In this document: in pieces, positions 63,101 to 64,000 of the stretch
Layout: every line of letters begins with the position of its first letter
Position numbering within the stretch: position 1 is the first letter of the stretch
Origin: Anomaloglossus baeobatrachus
Taxonomy: Eukaryota; Chordata; Amphibia; Anura; Aromobatidae
Direction: 5' to 3'
Length of the DNA: 64,000 nt
Assembly (NCBI RefSeq): GCF_048569485.1
Contig: NC_134364.1
Span: 127,287,908 to 127,351,907, forward strand
Notes under the pieces: generated by a model
Seen by the model: the letters and a program-made list of their open reading frames with translations, nothing else
Databases searched by the model: none
Told to the model about the DNA's origin: nothing
Position numbers and translations under genes: made by a program

Positions 63101-64000
63101 CTATATACAGACCGTGCCCGGGCTATACCGGCCGTACCCGTCACTATATACAGACCGTGCCCGGGCTATACCGGCCGTACCCGTCACTATATACAGACCG
63201 TGCCCGGGCTATACCGGCCGTACCCGTCACTATATACAGACCGTGCCCGGGCTATACCGGCCGTACCCGTCACTATATACAGACCGTGCCCGGGCTATAC
63301 CGGCCGTACCCGTCACTATATACAGACCGTGCCCGGGCTATACCGGCCGTACCCGTCACTATATACAGACAGTGCCCGGGCTATACCGGCCGTACCCGTC
63401 ACTATATACAGACAGTGCCCGGGCTATACCGGCCGTACCCGTCACTATATACAGACAGTGCCCGGGCTATACCGGCCGTACCCGTCACTATATACAGACA
63501 GTGCCCGGGCTATACCGGCCGTACCCGTCACTATATACAGACAGTGCCCGGGCTATACCGGCCGTACCCGTCACTATATACAGACAGTGCCCGGGCTATA
63601 CCGGCCGTACCCGTCACTATATACAGACAGTGCCCGGGCTATACCGGCCGTACCCGTCACTATATACAGACAGTGCCCGGGCTATACCGGCCGTACCCGT
63701 CACTATATACAGACAGTGCCCGGGCTATACCGGCCGTACCCGTCACTATATACAGACAGTGCCCGGGCTATACCGGCCGTACCCGTCACTATATACAGAC
63801 AGTGCCCGGGCTATACCGGCCGTACCCGTCACTATATACAGACAGTGCCCGGGCTATACCGGCCGTACCCGTCACTATATACAGACAGTGCCCGGGCTAT
63901 ACCGGCCGTACCCGTCACTATATACAGACAGTGCCCGGGCTATACCGGCCGTACCCGTCACTATATACAGACAGTGCCCGGGCTATACCGGCCGTACCCG
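57191..64000. repeat. 43-bp minisatellite array, highly uniform, CpG-rich
   Basis: About 158 units of 43 bp with CCCGGGCTATACCGGCCGTA then CCCGTCACTATATACAGACA and GTG; four CpGs per unit. The first and third units are 39 bp long because one ACAG is missing. Almost all others look identical. An A-to-C change (GACCGTG) marks one unit at 62984 and seven consecutive units from 63070 to 63328. The array runs out of the window. Confidence 0.98.

Overview
The window is vertebrate nuclear DNA, most likely from a frog or other amphibian. It holds two multi-exon genes whose exons can be reconstructed base by base. One is NR1I3 (constitutive androstane receptor, CAR) on the plus strand (coding exons 32386-51212, 438 aa). 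The other is TOMM40L on the minus strand (coding exons 53682-56340, 307 aa). They lie tail to tail, the arrangement known for NR1I3/TOMM40L in mammals. CAR is known from land vertebrates and is reported lost from ray-finned fish. Together with Tc1-like transposons, a SINE of a type I associate with frog genomes and repeat-swollen introns, this points to an amphibian; the species cannot be read from the sequence.

Layout: 1-4970 is a 20-bp tandem array. 4971-8105 is a patchwork of insertions: a SINE split by a solo-LTR-like insert, and a Harbinger-type MITE. 8106-20821 is a 31-bp array of about 410 copies. 20822-21683 is unique DNA with one possible non-coding exon. 21684-28370 is a cluster of four or more decayed Tc1-like transposons. 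29001-31797 is a 40-bp array. 32386-51212 is NR1I3, whose introns carry 27-bp, 38-bp, 31-bp, C-rich and about 52-bp arrays. 51213-53681 is the tail-to-tail intergenic region with another 31-bp array. 53682-56340 is TOMM40L. 56341-57190 is a CpG-rich probable two-way promoter with two exact GTCACGTGAC palindromes and a CRE. 57191-64000 is a very uniform CpG-rich 43-bp array running off the window.

NR1I3 encodes a ligand-responsive nuclear receptor that controls xenobiotic metabolism; TOMM40L encodes a Tom40-type beta-barrel of the mitochondrial outer membrane. They share a neighbourhood, not a known pathway. By rough addition, tandem repeats fill about 40 of the 64 kb. Nearly all long open frames in the window are products of repeat units without stop codons and are not genes. 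I saw no CRISPR array, rRNA or intact tRNA gene, and no clearly new protein system. The most unusual parts are the repeat architecture, the PXR-like ligand domain of this CAR, a possible intronic polyadenylation form of it, and the paired E-box promoter.
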